DNA from: SIAJ01 sp036266155
GTDB lineage: Bacteria; Planctomycetota; Planctomycetia; Gemmatales; Gemmataceae
Reading direction: 5' to 3'
NCBI GenBank assembly: GCA_036266155.1
Contig: DATANR010000397.1
Coordinates: forward strand, 1-16,903
DNA: 16,903 nucleotides
Shown here: positions 1 through 6,563 of the stretch, piece by piece
Numbering within the stretch: position 1 is the first letter of the stretch
How the letters are laid out: each line of letters opens with the position of its first letter
Made by a program: the position numbers and the translations under genes
Notes under the pieces: model-generated
The model's database searches: none
What the model was told of the DNA's origin: nothing
The model's input: the letters and a program-made list of their open reading frames with translations, nothing else

Positions 1-2
1 AG

Positions 3-3000
3 TGGTCGCTGATCGCCATCTTTCTGGTCATGGCCCTGGGCTGCGCGGCGGCCATCATTTTCTGGTTCGAGAGCATCGGATGGATCATTGCCCTGTCGAT
101 TATCGGCGGCCTTGCCGCACTCTGTGGAGCCGTGTTTCTGATCAAGAACATCGGCGTTCTTGCCAAGCCCAAGCGATCGACCACCGCACGCGAGCCCACG
201 TCTCAACTCGCGAACGACGACGACGAAGTTGAAGACAAGTCAGACGATGACGAGTCAGACGACGACGATTCAGACGTCAAAACGCCGCCGGCGAAGGCGA
301 CGTGGACCATGCGGGCCCAACGCCGCAAGCGCTTCGATTGCCATTCCAAGAGTTACGAGGGGACCGTCCAGGTCGCCATCTCTCCCGACGGCCGGTGGCT
401 GGCCTCGGCCGGCGGTTCCCAGGGGGGCGATATCTGCGTCTTCGACCTCGCCACCAACGAGCTACTCGCCACGCTCGAGGCCCATACCTACTACGGCATC
501 ACGGCCCTCGTGATCAGTTCCGACTCGCGCAAGCTGGCCAGCACCGGGGACAACAACGACGGCAAGGTCCGGGTCTGGAGCCTGCCGGATGGGGCCATGC
601 TCTACGACTTGAAGGGTTGCTCATTCGACAACCATGCCCTGGCGATTACCCCAGACGGAAAGCTGCTGGCCGGTGGCGGGGGCGGCGACAACACGATCCG
701 CCTGTGGAATTTGGATGACGGGAGCGAGGTCAAAGTCCTCAAGGGGCACGCCGCGAAGGTCAAGGACGTCGGGTTCTCCCCGGATGGTCGCTACCTGATC
801 AGCGGCGACGACCAGGCGGTGGTCCGCATCTGGAGCGTGCCGGAGGGGGAGATGCTCGTTCGTTGCCGGCCCGACGAAGGGAGCAGTGTCCAGTGCATGG
901 TCGTCAGCCCGGATGGGACGTTCGTTGCCACCGGTGAACACTCTTGGGTCCGCCTTTGGAGCATCCCGGACGGGCGGCTCATCAAGTCGCTCGAGCACAG
1001 CTTGTGGGTCCACGGTCTGGCCGTGAGTCCGGATAGCCGGCTCATCGCGTCGAGCGGCAGTTCGACCTCGGCTGCGGTCAACTTGTGGAGCGTGCCGGAT
1101 GGAAAGAAGCGCGGCGAGTTAAAGGGGCACCGGTCGAGCGATATCGACCGCATGGCCATCAGCGCGGACGGCCGGTTCCTGGCGAGCGGGGCGGAAGATC
1201 AGGACGTCATCCTCTGGTCGCTGCCGGATGGGGCGAAACTGGCGACCCTGGAGGATCACCCCGGCCACATCTCTTCCCTCGCGATCACACCCGATAGCCG
1301 CACGGTGGTCGTCGGCAGCAAGGATGGGTCGGTGACGATCTGGGACTGTACGCCTGAAGGGGCAGGTACGCCGGCGCCGGTGCGACCGGCCGCGCCCGTT
1401 GCCAACAAACCGGCAGTCGCTCCTGCTGCGGGTGTAGACATCGGCAAAGCCATGGCTGTGCTTGACGACGCCTACCTGGTCCGTCACGACGAGGAACTGG
1501 AACAACGCGTGAATGCCGCGCTCGACCGGATCGCGCAGAGCGGCGACGAGGGAATTCGCACGCTTCTGGATCGAGTGTTCCGGGACATGACGCTAAACGG
1601 CACGCAACTCCGCGTCCATTTTGGCGGTGACACCGCCTGGAACGAGTGGCTCAAGAAGCGTGCCGCTCTCGAGGCTTTGTGTCGGGCTCGGGCGACTGCC
1701 GCCCTCCCGCGGTTGTCCGCGTTGGCCGTTGCCGAATGCACCGCAAGTCAGTTTTACGAGATTCTCAAGCCAGCCCTGGCACGAACGGTGGCGGAGTTGA
1801 AGTCTGTCCCTGTATCGGCTCCGACGGCCGAGGTCGAGCCGGCACGGATCACGTGCCCAAAATGCCAGGCCAAGATCCGCATCAAGCCCGGCACGCCGGC
1901 CGGCACCTTCAAATGCCCGCGCTGCCAGAGTGCCGTGACCGTCCCTGGGCCGGCGCCTGCGGCGAAAGCACCCGCGACTCCAGCGTCGTCGCCAAAGAAG
2001 GCGCCGGATCGCCTCCGCGGTCGGCGCAAGTTCACGTTCGAAGGGCATGGCCGCGCCACCAAGCAAGCGGCCTTCTCTCCGGATGGCCGCTTCCTGGCGA
2101 CCTCCGTTGGGGTTTGGCGGATGCCCGGCGGGGAGCCGGTCGGTCTGTTGGAAAAGAAGACCTACTACGAGGTGCATGCCCTGGCGATCAGCCCGGATTC
2201 GAAGCTCCTGCTCACGACTTCGAACGACGACAATCGGGCCAACGGTTTGTATTTGTACGATCTTGAAGCCGGCCAACAGTTGCGGTCGTGGGAAGGGCCG
2301 GGCAATTTCAGTAGCTGTGCCGCGTTCACGCCCGACGGGTCGCTGCTGGTCACCGCGACATACAGCGACCACTCCCTTAACTTGTGGACCATGCCCGACG
2401 GTACGTTGGTGAAGACCCTCAAGGGGCATGCCAGCGACGTCAAATTCCTGGCGGTGACTCCGGACGGCAAATTCATCGTCAGCGGCGACGACCAGGGCGT
2501 GGTCCGCATGTGGAGCCTGCCGGCCGGCGAGATGTTGGTCCGGTGCCGAACGGACGAGGGCAATGGGGTGGTGTCGCTAGCCGTGTCGGCGGACGGCAAA
2601 TATGCGGTGGACGGCACGCACACCTGGGCGCGCATTTGGAGCATTCCGGATGGCAAACTGCTCGGCAAGGTGGAGCAGGATTTTTGGATTTATGGCCTAG
2701 CCATCAGCCCGGACTCGCGCATCCTGGCGGCGAGCGGCAGCTCTTACACCGGCCTGATCCGCTTGTGGGACCTGCCGGGCGGCAGCAAACAGCGTGAGTT
2801 GAAGGGCCATCGCGGCGAAGTGAATTGCCTGGCCATGAGTCCGGACGGCCGATTCCTGGCGAGCGGCGCCGACGACCAGGACGTCATTCTCTGGCGCCTC
2901 CCCGACGGCCGACAACTGGCCACTCTCGAAGACCACCCCGGTCACATTCAACGGGTGAACGTCAGCCCCGACGGCAGTCTGGTTGCGGTGGGCAGCGAGG

Positions 3001-3038
3001 ACGGGACCGTCACGGTGTGGGAAGTGACGGACGGGTAA
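3..3038 (+). CDS. Membrane-anchored double WD40 propeller protein with internal zinc ribbon (5' partial)
   Basis: The reading frame is open to the left edge, so the true start lies outside; 1011 codons are visible before TAA at 3036. It opens with two hydrophobic segments (about nt 3-62 and 75-155), then an Asp/Glu-rich linker (about 214-290). The first propeller (about 310-1350) has eight blade endings: CVFDL, VRVWSL, IRLWNL, VRIWSV, VRLWSI, VNLWSV, VILWSL and VTIWDC. A helical stretch (about 1436-1800) follows, then a CPKC...CPRC zinc ribbon (about 1852-1950) resembling the MJ0042 type. The second propeller (about 2035-3035) again has eight endings, from GVWRM to VTVWEV, in the same order as the first, so it is an internal duplication. 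WD40 propellers are protein-interaction scaffolds; here the bulk would sit on one face of a membrane. Which face, and the partners, are unknown. No kinase or protease domain is visible in the window. Confidence 0.9.
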   Translation, partial: WSLIAIFLVMALGCAAAIIFWFESIGWIIALSIIGGLAALCGAVFLIKNIGVLAKPKRSTTAREPTSQLANDDDEVEDKSDDDESDDDDSDVKTPPAKATWTMRAQRRKRFDCHSKSYEGTVQVAISPDGRWLASAGGSQGGDICVFDLATNELLATLEAHTYYGITALVISSDSRKLASTGDNNDGKVRVWSLPDGAMLYDLKGCSFDNHALAITPDGKLLAGGGGGDNTIRLWNLDDGSEVKVLKGHAAKVKDVGFSPDGRYLISGDDQAVVRIWSVPEGEMLVRCRPDEGSSVQCMVVSPDGTFVATGEHSWVRLWSIPDGRLIKSLEHSLWVHGLAVSPDSRLIASSGSSTSAAVNLWSVPDGKKRGELKGHRSSDIDRMAISADGRFLASGAEDQDVILWSLPDGAKLATLEDHPGHISSLAITPDSRTVVVGSKDGSVTIWDCTPEGAGTPAPVRPAAPVANKPAVAPAAGVDIGKAMAVLDDAYLVRHDEELEQRVNAALDRIAQSGDEGIRTLLDRVFRDMTLNGTQLRVHFGGDTAWNEWLKKRAALEALCRARATAALPRLSALAVAECTASQFYEILKPALARTVAELKSVPVSAPTAEVEPARITCPKCQAKIRIKPGTPAGTFKCPRCQSAVTVPGPAPAAKAPATPASSPKKAPDRLRGRRKFTFEGHGRATKQAAFSPDGRFLATSVGVWRMPGGEPVGLLEKKTYYEVHALAISPDSKLLLTTSNDDNRANGLYLYDLEAGQQLRSWEGPGNFSSCAAFTPDGSLLVTATYSDHSLNLWTMPDGTLVKTLKGHASDVKFLAVTPDGKFIVSGDDQGVVRMWSLPAGEMLVRCRTDEGNGVVSLAVSADGKYAVDGTHTWARIWSIPDGKLLGKVEQDFWIYGLAISPDSRILAASGSSYTGLIRLWDLPGGSKQRELKGHRGEVNCLAMSPDGRFLASGADDQDVILWRLPDGRQLATLEDHPGHIQRVNVSPDGSLVAVGSEDGTVTVWEVTDG
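1852..1950 (+). other. Zinc-ribbon segment between the two propellers
   Basis: Within the WD40 gene the translation has CPKC, about 17 residues, then CPRC, followed by a Val-Pro rich end. This is the two-knuckle spacing of the short MJ0042-type zinc ribbon. It separates the two propellers and is flanked by Ala/Pro-rich linkers. Zinc binding is inferred from the four cysteines only. Confidence 0.7.
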
Positions 3039-3117
3039 CTCCGGCCGGCTAACCAAACAAGGGGGTTCGGAGCCACGTCAATGACTTCCGACTTCTTGGT
3101 TGTTTCCTCCGGCTTGC

Positions 3118-3894
3118 TTAATGCCCCGCCATGCTCCCCGGGTCATTGTCGCCGATCGGGTGACTGTTCGCGTTGGGGTCGCCGACTTGGTTGGTTGGCA
3201 CATTTTGTTGCGTGAACGTCGTGAAGTAAGCAATCCACTGCGGCGTACCGAAGTCGAACAGCACGGCGCCGTCTTGCCAGACGTCGTTGCCGTCTTTGTC
3301 GGCGTGGAGATGGGGCTTGCGCGAGCCCTGGTTCATGTGAATGTCGTGGATGCCGTCGCCGCCCGTGGTGTACCGGCGACCGAAAATGTACACGTCGGAC
3401 TTCGCCGTCAGCGCGCGTTCGAAGAGCTTCTTCAGGTCGGAATATGGCCGGGCGGTTTCGACGTCGAGCATCACGTCGCTCTTCCGCCAGTGACCCGTCT
3501 CCTTGAGGACGTCGCTACGGAGGAAATCGAGGGCCGGGAGCACGTGCTTGCTCGTGAGGTCGTGAAACCCCGCGGCGGCGGCCTTCAACGTCGTGATGAT
3601 CGGATGATGAAAGTCAGCGACGAGGCGATAGTTCAGCAAGTCGTCCGCGTCGGTGGTGCCGACGTTGACGGCCGTGTCCCAAACGCCGTGCGCACCGGCC
3701 ACGGTCAGGTCGGCGTGCAGGTGATACTGCACTTCGTTCGGATGTTGGGAGCCTTGCGGCCGAACTCGCCCAGCGATCTTGCACTTCACGAAGCCGTAGG
3801 TCAGCTTCGCGGTCCCGGTCGGCGGCGGATTGTGGCCATGCCCGTGGTCCGTCGGCGGCGGCGGGGGCGGTTTGTGTTTGTGATGCTTGCTCAT
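3118..3894 (-). CDS. YukJ-like DUF2278 family protein
   Basis: This is 258 residues from an ATG at 3894; no clear Shine-Dalgarno is seen. The family signature is GIHDIHMNQG at residues 181-190. It is followed by a Asp/Asn-rich stretch and QDGAVLFDF (about 207-215), then FTTFTQQNVPT (about 224-234), all in the order I recall for YukJ/DUF2278 proteins, whose biochemical role is not established. An early HYLHADL-like strand (YHLHADL, 57-63) fits the same family. What is unusual is the first 27 residues, a run of His, Lys and Pro that could bind metal. No signal peptide is seen, so it is probably cytoplasmic. The gene lies 39 bases downstream of the basic-protein ORF on the same strand and converges with the WD40 gene. 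Confidence 0.75.
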   Translation of the reverse strand: MSKHHKHKPPPPPPTDHGHGHNPPPTGTAKLTYGFVKCKIAGRVRPQGSQHPNEVQYHLHADLTVAGAHGVWDTAVNVGTTDADDLLNYRLVADFHHPIITTLKAAAAGFHDLTSKHVLPALDFLRSDVLKETGHWRKSDVMLDVETARPYSDLKKLFERALTAKSDVYIFGRRYTTGGDGIHDIHMNQGSRKPHLHADKDGNDVWQDGAVLFDFGTPQWIAYFTTFTQQNVPTNQVGDPNANSHPIGDNDPGSMAGH

Positions 3895-3933
3895 GGTAAA
3901 CGTTGGGGTTAGGGGCCAAGATCAGACTGGCGA

Positions 3934-4176
3934 TCAACTCTTCTCGGGCGGCTTCTTCCTGGCAGATTTCTTTGCCGCAGGCTTTTTCTTGGCGGCCGTT
4001 TTCTTGCGGCTCCCCTTCTTTGCGGAAATGCCCGAAGTCTTTTTGCGCGGCGACGGGCTACTCGGCGATCCGACGACACCGCTTGATGCGGCCGACAACC
4101 AAAAACGCAACTCCGGCGACTTCTCTTCCTTGCCGATGATGTGACGCTCCTGCCATGTATCATCCCGCCGAACCAA
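3934..4176 (-). CDS. Small Lys/Ala-rich basic protein
   Basis: This ORF of 80 residues has no ATG or GTG; the only plausible start after the upstream in-frame stop (near 4318) is TTG at 4176. The N-terminal half is mixed (RRDDTWQERH, then an SPELRFWLSA segment). The C-terminal half is almost pure Lys/Arg/Ala/Ser/Pro, with AAKKKPAAKKSARKK like the tails of bacterial histone-H1-like proteins. Such tails bind nucleic acid non-specifically, so a DNA- or RNA-associated role is possible but inferred. The alternative frame on the same strand gives an Arg-rich product with no such pattern. Only 39 bases separate it from the DUF2278 gene, so the two may share a transcript. Coding status is moderate because of the weak start. 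Confidence 0.45.
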   Translation of the reverse strand: MVRRDDTWQERHIIGKEEKSPELRFWLSAASSGVVGSPSSPSPRKKTSGISAKKGSRKKTAAKKKPAAKKSARKKPPEKS

Positions 4177-4437
4177 GCCGATCTTACCCGGACCTGGCGC
4201 GCGAGCAACTGGACGCGCGAATTTATCCGAAGCTACGCACGCGGAACCGGAGAGACAGCCTGATGTCCAGATCGGATTGCAACGCCCGCCCCTATCCGTA
4301 GATAGCGTTCGTCGACGCTAGATCCGGACGCAGATTGGCAGAATTGTGTCGTCGCGCCGACCCGATTGGCTGCACGCCGAATGAAAGGCACATTCCCTGG
4401 GACGTTTCTCGTTTGGTCGTCCCACCTTTCATTCTGC
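4177..4437. other. Intergenic gap with two inverted repeats
   Basis: I see no convincing gene in these 261 bases. They hold the large hairpin at 4379-4434 (listed separately). They also hold a small perfect stem, TAGCGT (4303-4308) and ACGCTA (4315-4320), around a six-base loop. The small stem is not followed by a T-run on either strand, so I do not call it a terminator. Confidence 0.5.
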
Positions 4438-4441
4438 CTAC
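4379..4441 (-). repeat. REP-like bulged hairpin starting with GTAG at the protease stop codon
   Basis: The outer arms GAATGAAAGG (4379-4388) and CCTTTCATTC (4425-4434) are perfect complements. The inner arms TGGGACG (4398-4404) and CGTCCCA (4418-4424) are also perfect. Together they form a 17-bp stem with a 9-base bulge on one side (4389-4397) and a 13-base loop. On the minus strand the hairpin is preceded by GTAG (4441-4438), whose TAG is the stop codon of the retropepsin-like gene. A GTAG followed by a bulged palindrome is the layout known for bacterial REP elements mobilised by TnpA_REP (RAYT) transposases. No such transposase is in the window, and copy number cannot be seen here. It may also act as a transcription terminator or 3' stabiliser for the upstream operon. 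Confidence 0.5.
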
Positions 4442-4836
4442 ATCTCAAGTCCAAACGCAATTGGATCGCCGAAATTGCCGTACGTGAACCGGTTCAAAAA
4501 ACGAAAACAAGCGATTCCACCGAATCCGGCCGGCGTCTGTTGAACCCCGACGGCCGGAATGCGCCGGTCAAAACCGAGAGCGGGAATTTGCACGCGAATG
4601 AGATAGACAGGGAAAGCACCCGCGTAGGCGCCGCCGAGGACGATATGCTTCACAGGCCAACCGCCGCTTGCCACGCAGTCTGGTTCGTTTAGCAAGAGTT
4701 CAAATGCGGCTTGGCTGGTTCCGGCGCCCGTGTCGGCCAGGAGATCGCGTCCAACAAACACTCCGCCCCGTGGCCGTACCAAGTTCACCTGAATGCTTGG
4801 ACTATCGGCGACCAACGGCCACTGGACGCGCGGCAT
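4438..4836 (-). CDS. Retropepsin-like aspartic protease family protein
   Basis: This is 132 residues from ATG at 4836. The start is fixed by a GGAG eight bases upstream (minus-strand GGAGACTTGCAG before ATG); the longer open frame up to 5061 is only shadow of the neighbour. The active-site motif DTGAGTS is at residues 35-41, preceded by a hydrophobic strand (RDLLA), as in retropepsin-type single-domain aspartic proteases that dimerise. The C-terminal block GGIACFRFLNRF then YGNFGDP (about 106-124) matches the second conserved strand-helix of the fold. The catalytic Asp is D35; substrate is unknown. There is no signal peptide or membrane segment, so it is probably cytoplasmic. It overlaps the upstream DUF5678-like gene by 35 bases, implying coupled translation. 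I recall this gene pair recurring in cyanobacteria and planctomycetes, but that is memory, not a search. Confidence 0.8.
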   Translation of the reverse strand: MPRVQWPLVADSPSIQVNLVRPRGGVFVGRDLLADTGAGTSQAAFELLLNEPDCVASGGWPVKHIVLGGAYAGAFPVYLIRVQIPALGFDRRIPAVGVQQTPAGFGGIACFRFLNRFTYGNFGDPIAFGLEM

Positions 4837-5089
4837 CTGCAAGTCTCCAAATGGTTTGAACCCGATCGTAGTCGCGGCCCACCTCAAGCGATAGCGTGGT
4901 GCTTGGATCGGTAACCGTTTGCTCCATGCGCTCGGCGAGTTCGTCCCAGTCGTTTGCCACGACAACGATCTGACCATTGGCAATGCCCACGAATTTACCA
5001 ACGTAGGGCGATTGCGGGTTTCGGCGCGCCTCATCCATGAGGTTGCGAGCAACCTGTTCATTCGCGGTGCGGATATCGGTTATTGCCAT
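4802..5089 (-). CDS. DUF5678-like small protein, partner of the retropepsin-like gene
   Basis: This is 95 residues from ATG at 5089, with GGAG seven bases upstream on the minus strand; the TTG two codons earlier is less likely. The core YVGKFVGIANGQIVVVAND (residues 29-47), followed by WDEL, is the short beta-hairpin plus helix typical of DUF5678-like proteins ('Y.GK(W/F)VAI..G.VVA...'). The C-terminus carries EVGRDYDRVQTIWRL. No catalytic residues are evident, and the function is unknown. Its start overlaps the end of the upstream small ORF by 10 bases and its end overlaps the protease gene by 35 bases. Such packing is seen in toxin-antitoxin-like or inhibitor-enzyme pairs, which would make it a candidate regulator or substrate of the protease; that is inference. 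Confidence 0.75.
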   Translation of the reverse strand: MAITDIRTANEQVARNLMDEARRNPQSPYVGKFVGIANGQIVVVANDWDELAERMEQTVTDPSTTLSLEVGRDYDRVQTIWRLADAARPVAVGRR

Positions 5090-5267
5090 GTCCAATCTCC
5101 AAACGGACGATCCTTCACAATGATTCTATCTACATCAATCTTGGTTTTCTCCGCGAGGATTTGCCCGATTTACGATCACACCGCGGAGGCGTTTCGATTG
5201 AAGTGAAGGACGCGATCGCCATTTCAATTCGTCCATCAAATCCAGCCAAGTCACTTGTTTGCACCAT
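5080..5267 (-). pseudogene. Frameshifted small ORF (about 62 codons) upstream of the DUF5678/retropepsin pair
   Basis: Two consecutive minus-strand frames look coding. The first runs from ATG 5267 (17-base overlap with the upstream gene) or ATG 5222 through MAIASFTSIETPPRCDRKSG. The second covers ILAEKTKIDVDRIIVKDRP and ends in DWTWQ with TAA at 5082-5080. They join cleanly if one A is added to the AAA near 5160 (GGCAAATCC read as GGCAAAATCC), giving ...KSGKILAEKT.... In the actual sequence the first frame stops at 5132-5130 and the second has a stop at 5172-5170 and no ATG. The reconstructed ORF ends 10 bases inside the next gene, as a genuine operon member would. It could be a real frameshift, a sequencing error, or chance. 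I do not recognise the product. Confidence 0.35.
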
Positions 5268-6423
5268 CCATTGGAATCGGCCGATAGATGACCACCGTGC
5301 CCTGAGTAAGCAACTTCACGTTGAGCTTGCCGAGTCCGACCGTCCGACGCCCCGAGACGTTTTGCTCCAGCACCTCATACTGGCCCGGTCCGAGAACCTT
5401 GCGAATCACTTGTGTGTGATGCGGCGCAATATTACCGTTGCTGAACTTCGCGTCTTCCATCTGAACGATATCACCAGCCAGGCCGTTGTCGTTCTTGGTC
5501 AATGGCTGACCCCAGATATAGGTCTTGCCGTCGATCTTCATGGGCTGAGCCTTGGCCGCGGCGATGGCCTCGCCGGCCAGGTCGGCGCATTCACCGCTCT
5601 TCACCTGCGTTCCATAGTTCGCATTGATAAAGTCGAGGACCGCTTTGTTCGCCCCTGGCGTTTTGCCAAAGACGGTCTCACGCCACTTGTCGAGTTCTGT
5701 GGTGCGCTCCTCTTCCGAGCCGTCCTTCCAGAACTTCACCGGTCGAACTTTCGTCGCATGCGTCGCCTCAACAAGCACCGGGAAACTCGCTTCTCGAATC
5801 TCCGCCTCCGGCGACGCCAAGGCGTTGAAAAGGGACCAGTCCAATCCTTCGTTGATACGCGCGACAACAAGCTTGCGAATCGACAATCGAACCTCGCCGT
5901 TCTTGTGGCCCAGCATCGGGACCAGATTCGCGACTGGTCCGCCGAGCCGGATGTAGCCGTCGATGGCCGCCTTTTGGCTCGCGGCGTCGGCCTTCGGATT
6001 CTTCAGTCGCTCCATGAATTGCGTCTGGCAGAGTTCCGCGGTCTCTTTGATCTTGTCCAGCAACTTGGCGGCATCGAAGCCCGCATCGAGCTTCGCCAGC
6101 GATTCGCCCTTGGCATCGAGAAAGAAGGCGCATCCGGCAATGCCGTCGAACTTCTTGGCCGTGGCGCTGTCCGGCGTCACGATGACGCAGATGAACGATT
6201 GCAATCGCCCACCAACCTTTGGGTCGGCGACGACCGCTGGCGGTTTTTCGTTCTTGGCCAACACCAGTGCGAACATCGGCAGTCCGCTTTTCTTGGCTTG
6301 CTGCTCCGCCATCGCGTAAGTGGGTTGCCAGACAACCTGCGCTGGCTGAGCCAGTGCCACGCTCACACAGACAACCAATGGCAGAATGAAACAAAGACTC
6401 CGGCTGAGAAAACGCAACATCAT
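5251..6423 (-). CDS. Exported protein: thioredoxin-like N-terminus, HEAT-like middle, Cys/His peptidase-like C-terminal domain
   Basis: This is 390 residues from ATG 6423 (a second ATG follows at 6420), with GAGGA just upstream. Residues 1-25 are a classical signal peptide (MLRFLSR, hydrophobic core, VALA before Q26). Residues about 32-128 read like the thioredoxin-like module found in planctomycete exported proteins (W...AMAEQQAKKSGLPMF, then a GCAFFLDAKGE strand), but the CxxC redox pair is absent. Residues about 150-225 resemble short helical repeats. Residues 275-382 have SGECADLA (C279), YIWG, GDIVQMED, APHHTQVI (H335/H336) and EQNVSGRR, an ordered Cys/His/Gln-Asn set. It resembles the papain/NlpC-like domain described at the C-terminus of BBC1/MTI1-type proteins. 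Catalytic activity is not shown. The leader carries two overlapping hairpins. Confidence 0.75.
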   Translation of the reverse strand: MMLRFLSRSLCFILPLVVCVSVALAQPAQVVWQPTYAMAEQQAKKSGLPMFALVLAKNEKPPAVVADPKVGGRLQSFICVIVTPDSATAKKFDGIAGCAFFLDAKGESLAKLDAGFDAAKLLDKIKETAELCQTQFMERLKNPKADAASQKAAIDGYIRLGGPVANLVPMLGHKNGEVRLSIRKLVVARINEGLDWSLFNALASPEAEIREASFPVLVEATHATKVRPVKFWKDGSEEERTTELDKWRETVFGKTPGANKAVLDFINANYGTQVKSGECADLAGEAIAAAKAQPMKIDGKTYIWGQPLTKNDNGLAGDIVQMEDAKFSNGNIAPHHTQVIRKVLGPGQYEVLEQNVSGRRTVGLGKLNVKLLTQGTVVIYRPIPMDGANK

Positions 6424-6435
6424 AATTCCTCGCGC

Positions 6436-6473
6436 GGTTCGCTTTGAAGGGCGAACCAAGGCGCAACTTGGTT
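6436..6473 (-). promoter_or_regulatory. Two overlapping, mutually exclusive inverted repeats in the leader of the 6423 gene
   Basis: Repeat 1 is GGTTCGC (6436-6442) with GCGAACC (6451-6457), loop of 8. Repeat 2 is AACCAAG (6454-6460) with CTTGGTT (6467-6473), loop of 6. Both are perfect 7-bp arms, and they share bases 6454-6457, so only one can fold at a time. Repeat 1 lies within a few bases of the GAGGA ribosome site (6431-6427) of the minus-strand gene. Either an RNA switch or a double operator would fit; both are inference. Confidence 0.45.
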
Positions 6474-6500
6474 GACACGTGGAACCTCGCCGCCTGCAAT
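6472..6500 (+). promoter_or_regulatory. Possible distal sigma70-type promoter for the 6636 gene
   Basis: A perfect -35 hexamer TTGACA is at 6472-6477, followed after 17 bases by TGCAAT (6495-6500), four of six matches to TATAAT. The -35 overlaps the right arm of the AACCAAG/CTTGGTT repeat, so a protein binding that repeat would block it. The leader would be about 130 bases and include the hairpin at 6536-6563. Position-based guess only. Confidence 0.25.
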
Positions 6501-6535
6501 CAGGCCCCGGCGAGTCCCTAATTTTCGCCTTTATT

Positions 6536-6563
6536 AAGCCTTTTTCATTGCAAAAAGCGGCTT
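6536..6563. promoter_or_regulatory. Hairpin in the divergent intergenic region
   Basis: AAGCC-TTTTT (6536-6545) pairs with AAAAA (6552-6556) and GGCTT (6559-6563), giving a 10-bp stem with a two-base bulge (6557-6558) and a six-base loop. It lies in the only AT-rich patch of the region between the divergent genes. It could be an attenuator for transcripts from the distal promoter or a protein site. Confidence 0.4.

Noticed and set aside
3034..3053. Imperfect palindrome around CCGGCCGG after the WD40 stop as a terminator
   Set aside because: Arms match poorly beyond the 8-bp self-complementary core and no T-run follows.
3100..3912. + strand ORF of 270 codons opposite the DUF2278 gene
   Set aside because: The Val/Arg-rich reading has no motif; the minus strand carries the GIHDIHMNQG signature.
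4303..4320. TAGCGT/ACGCTA small hairpin as a terminator
   Set aside because: Only six base pairs, with no T-run on either side and no adjacent stop codon.
4233..4460. 75-codon minus ORF after the protease gene
   Set aside because: It runs through the REP-like hairpin, lacks a ribosome site and has no protein-like pattern.
5083..6447. + strand ORF of 454 codons opposite the Trx-like/Cys-His gene
   Set aside because: The minus strand has a signal peptide, a ribosome site and recognisable domain motifs; the + frame has none.
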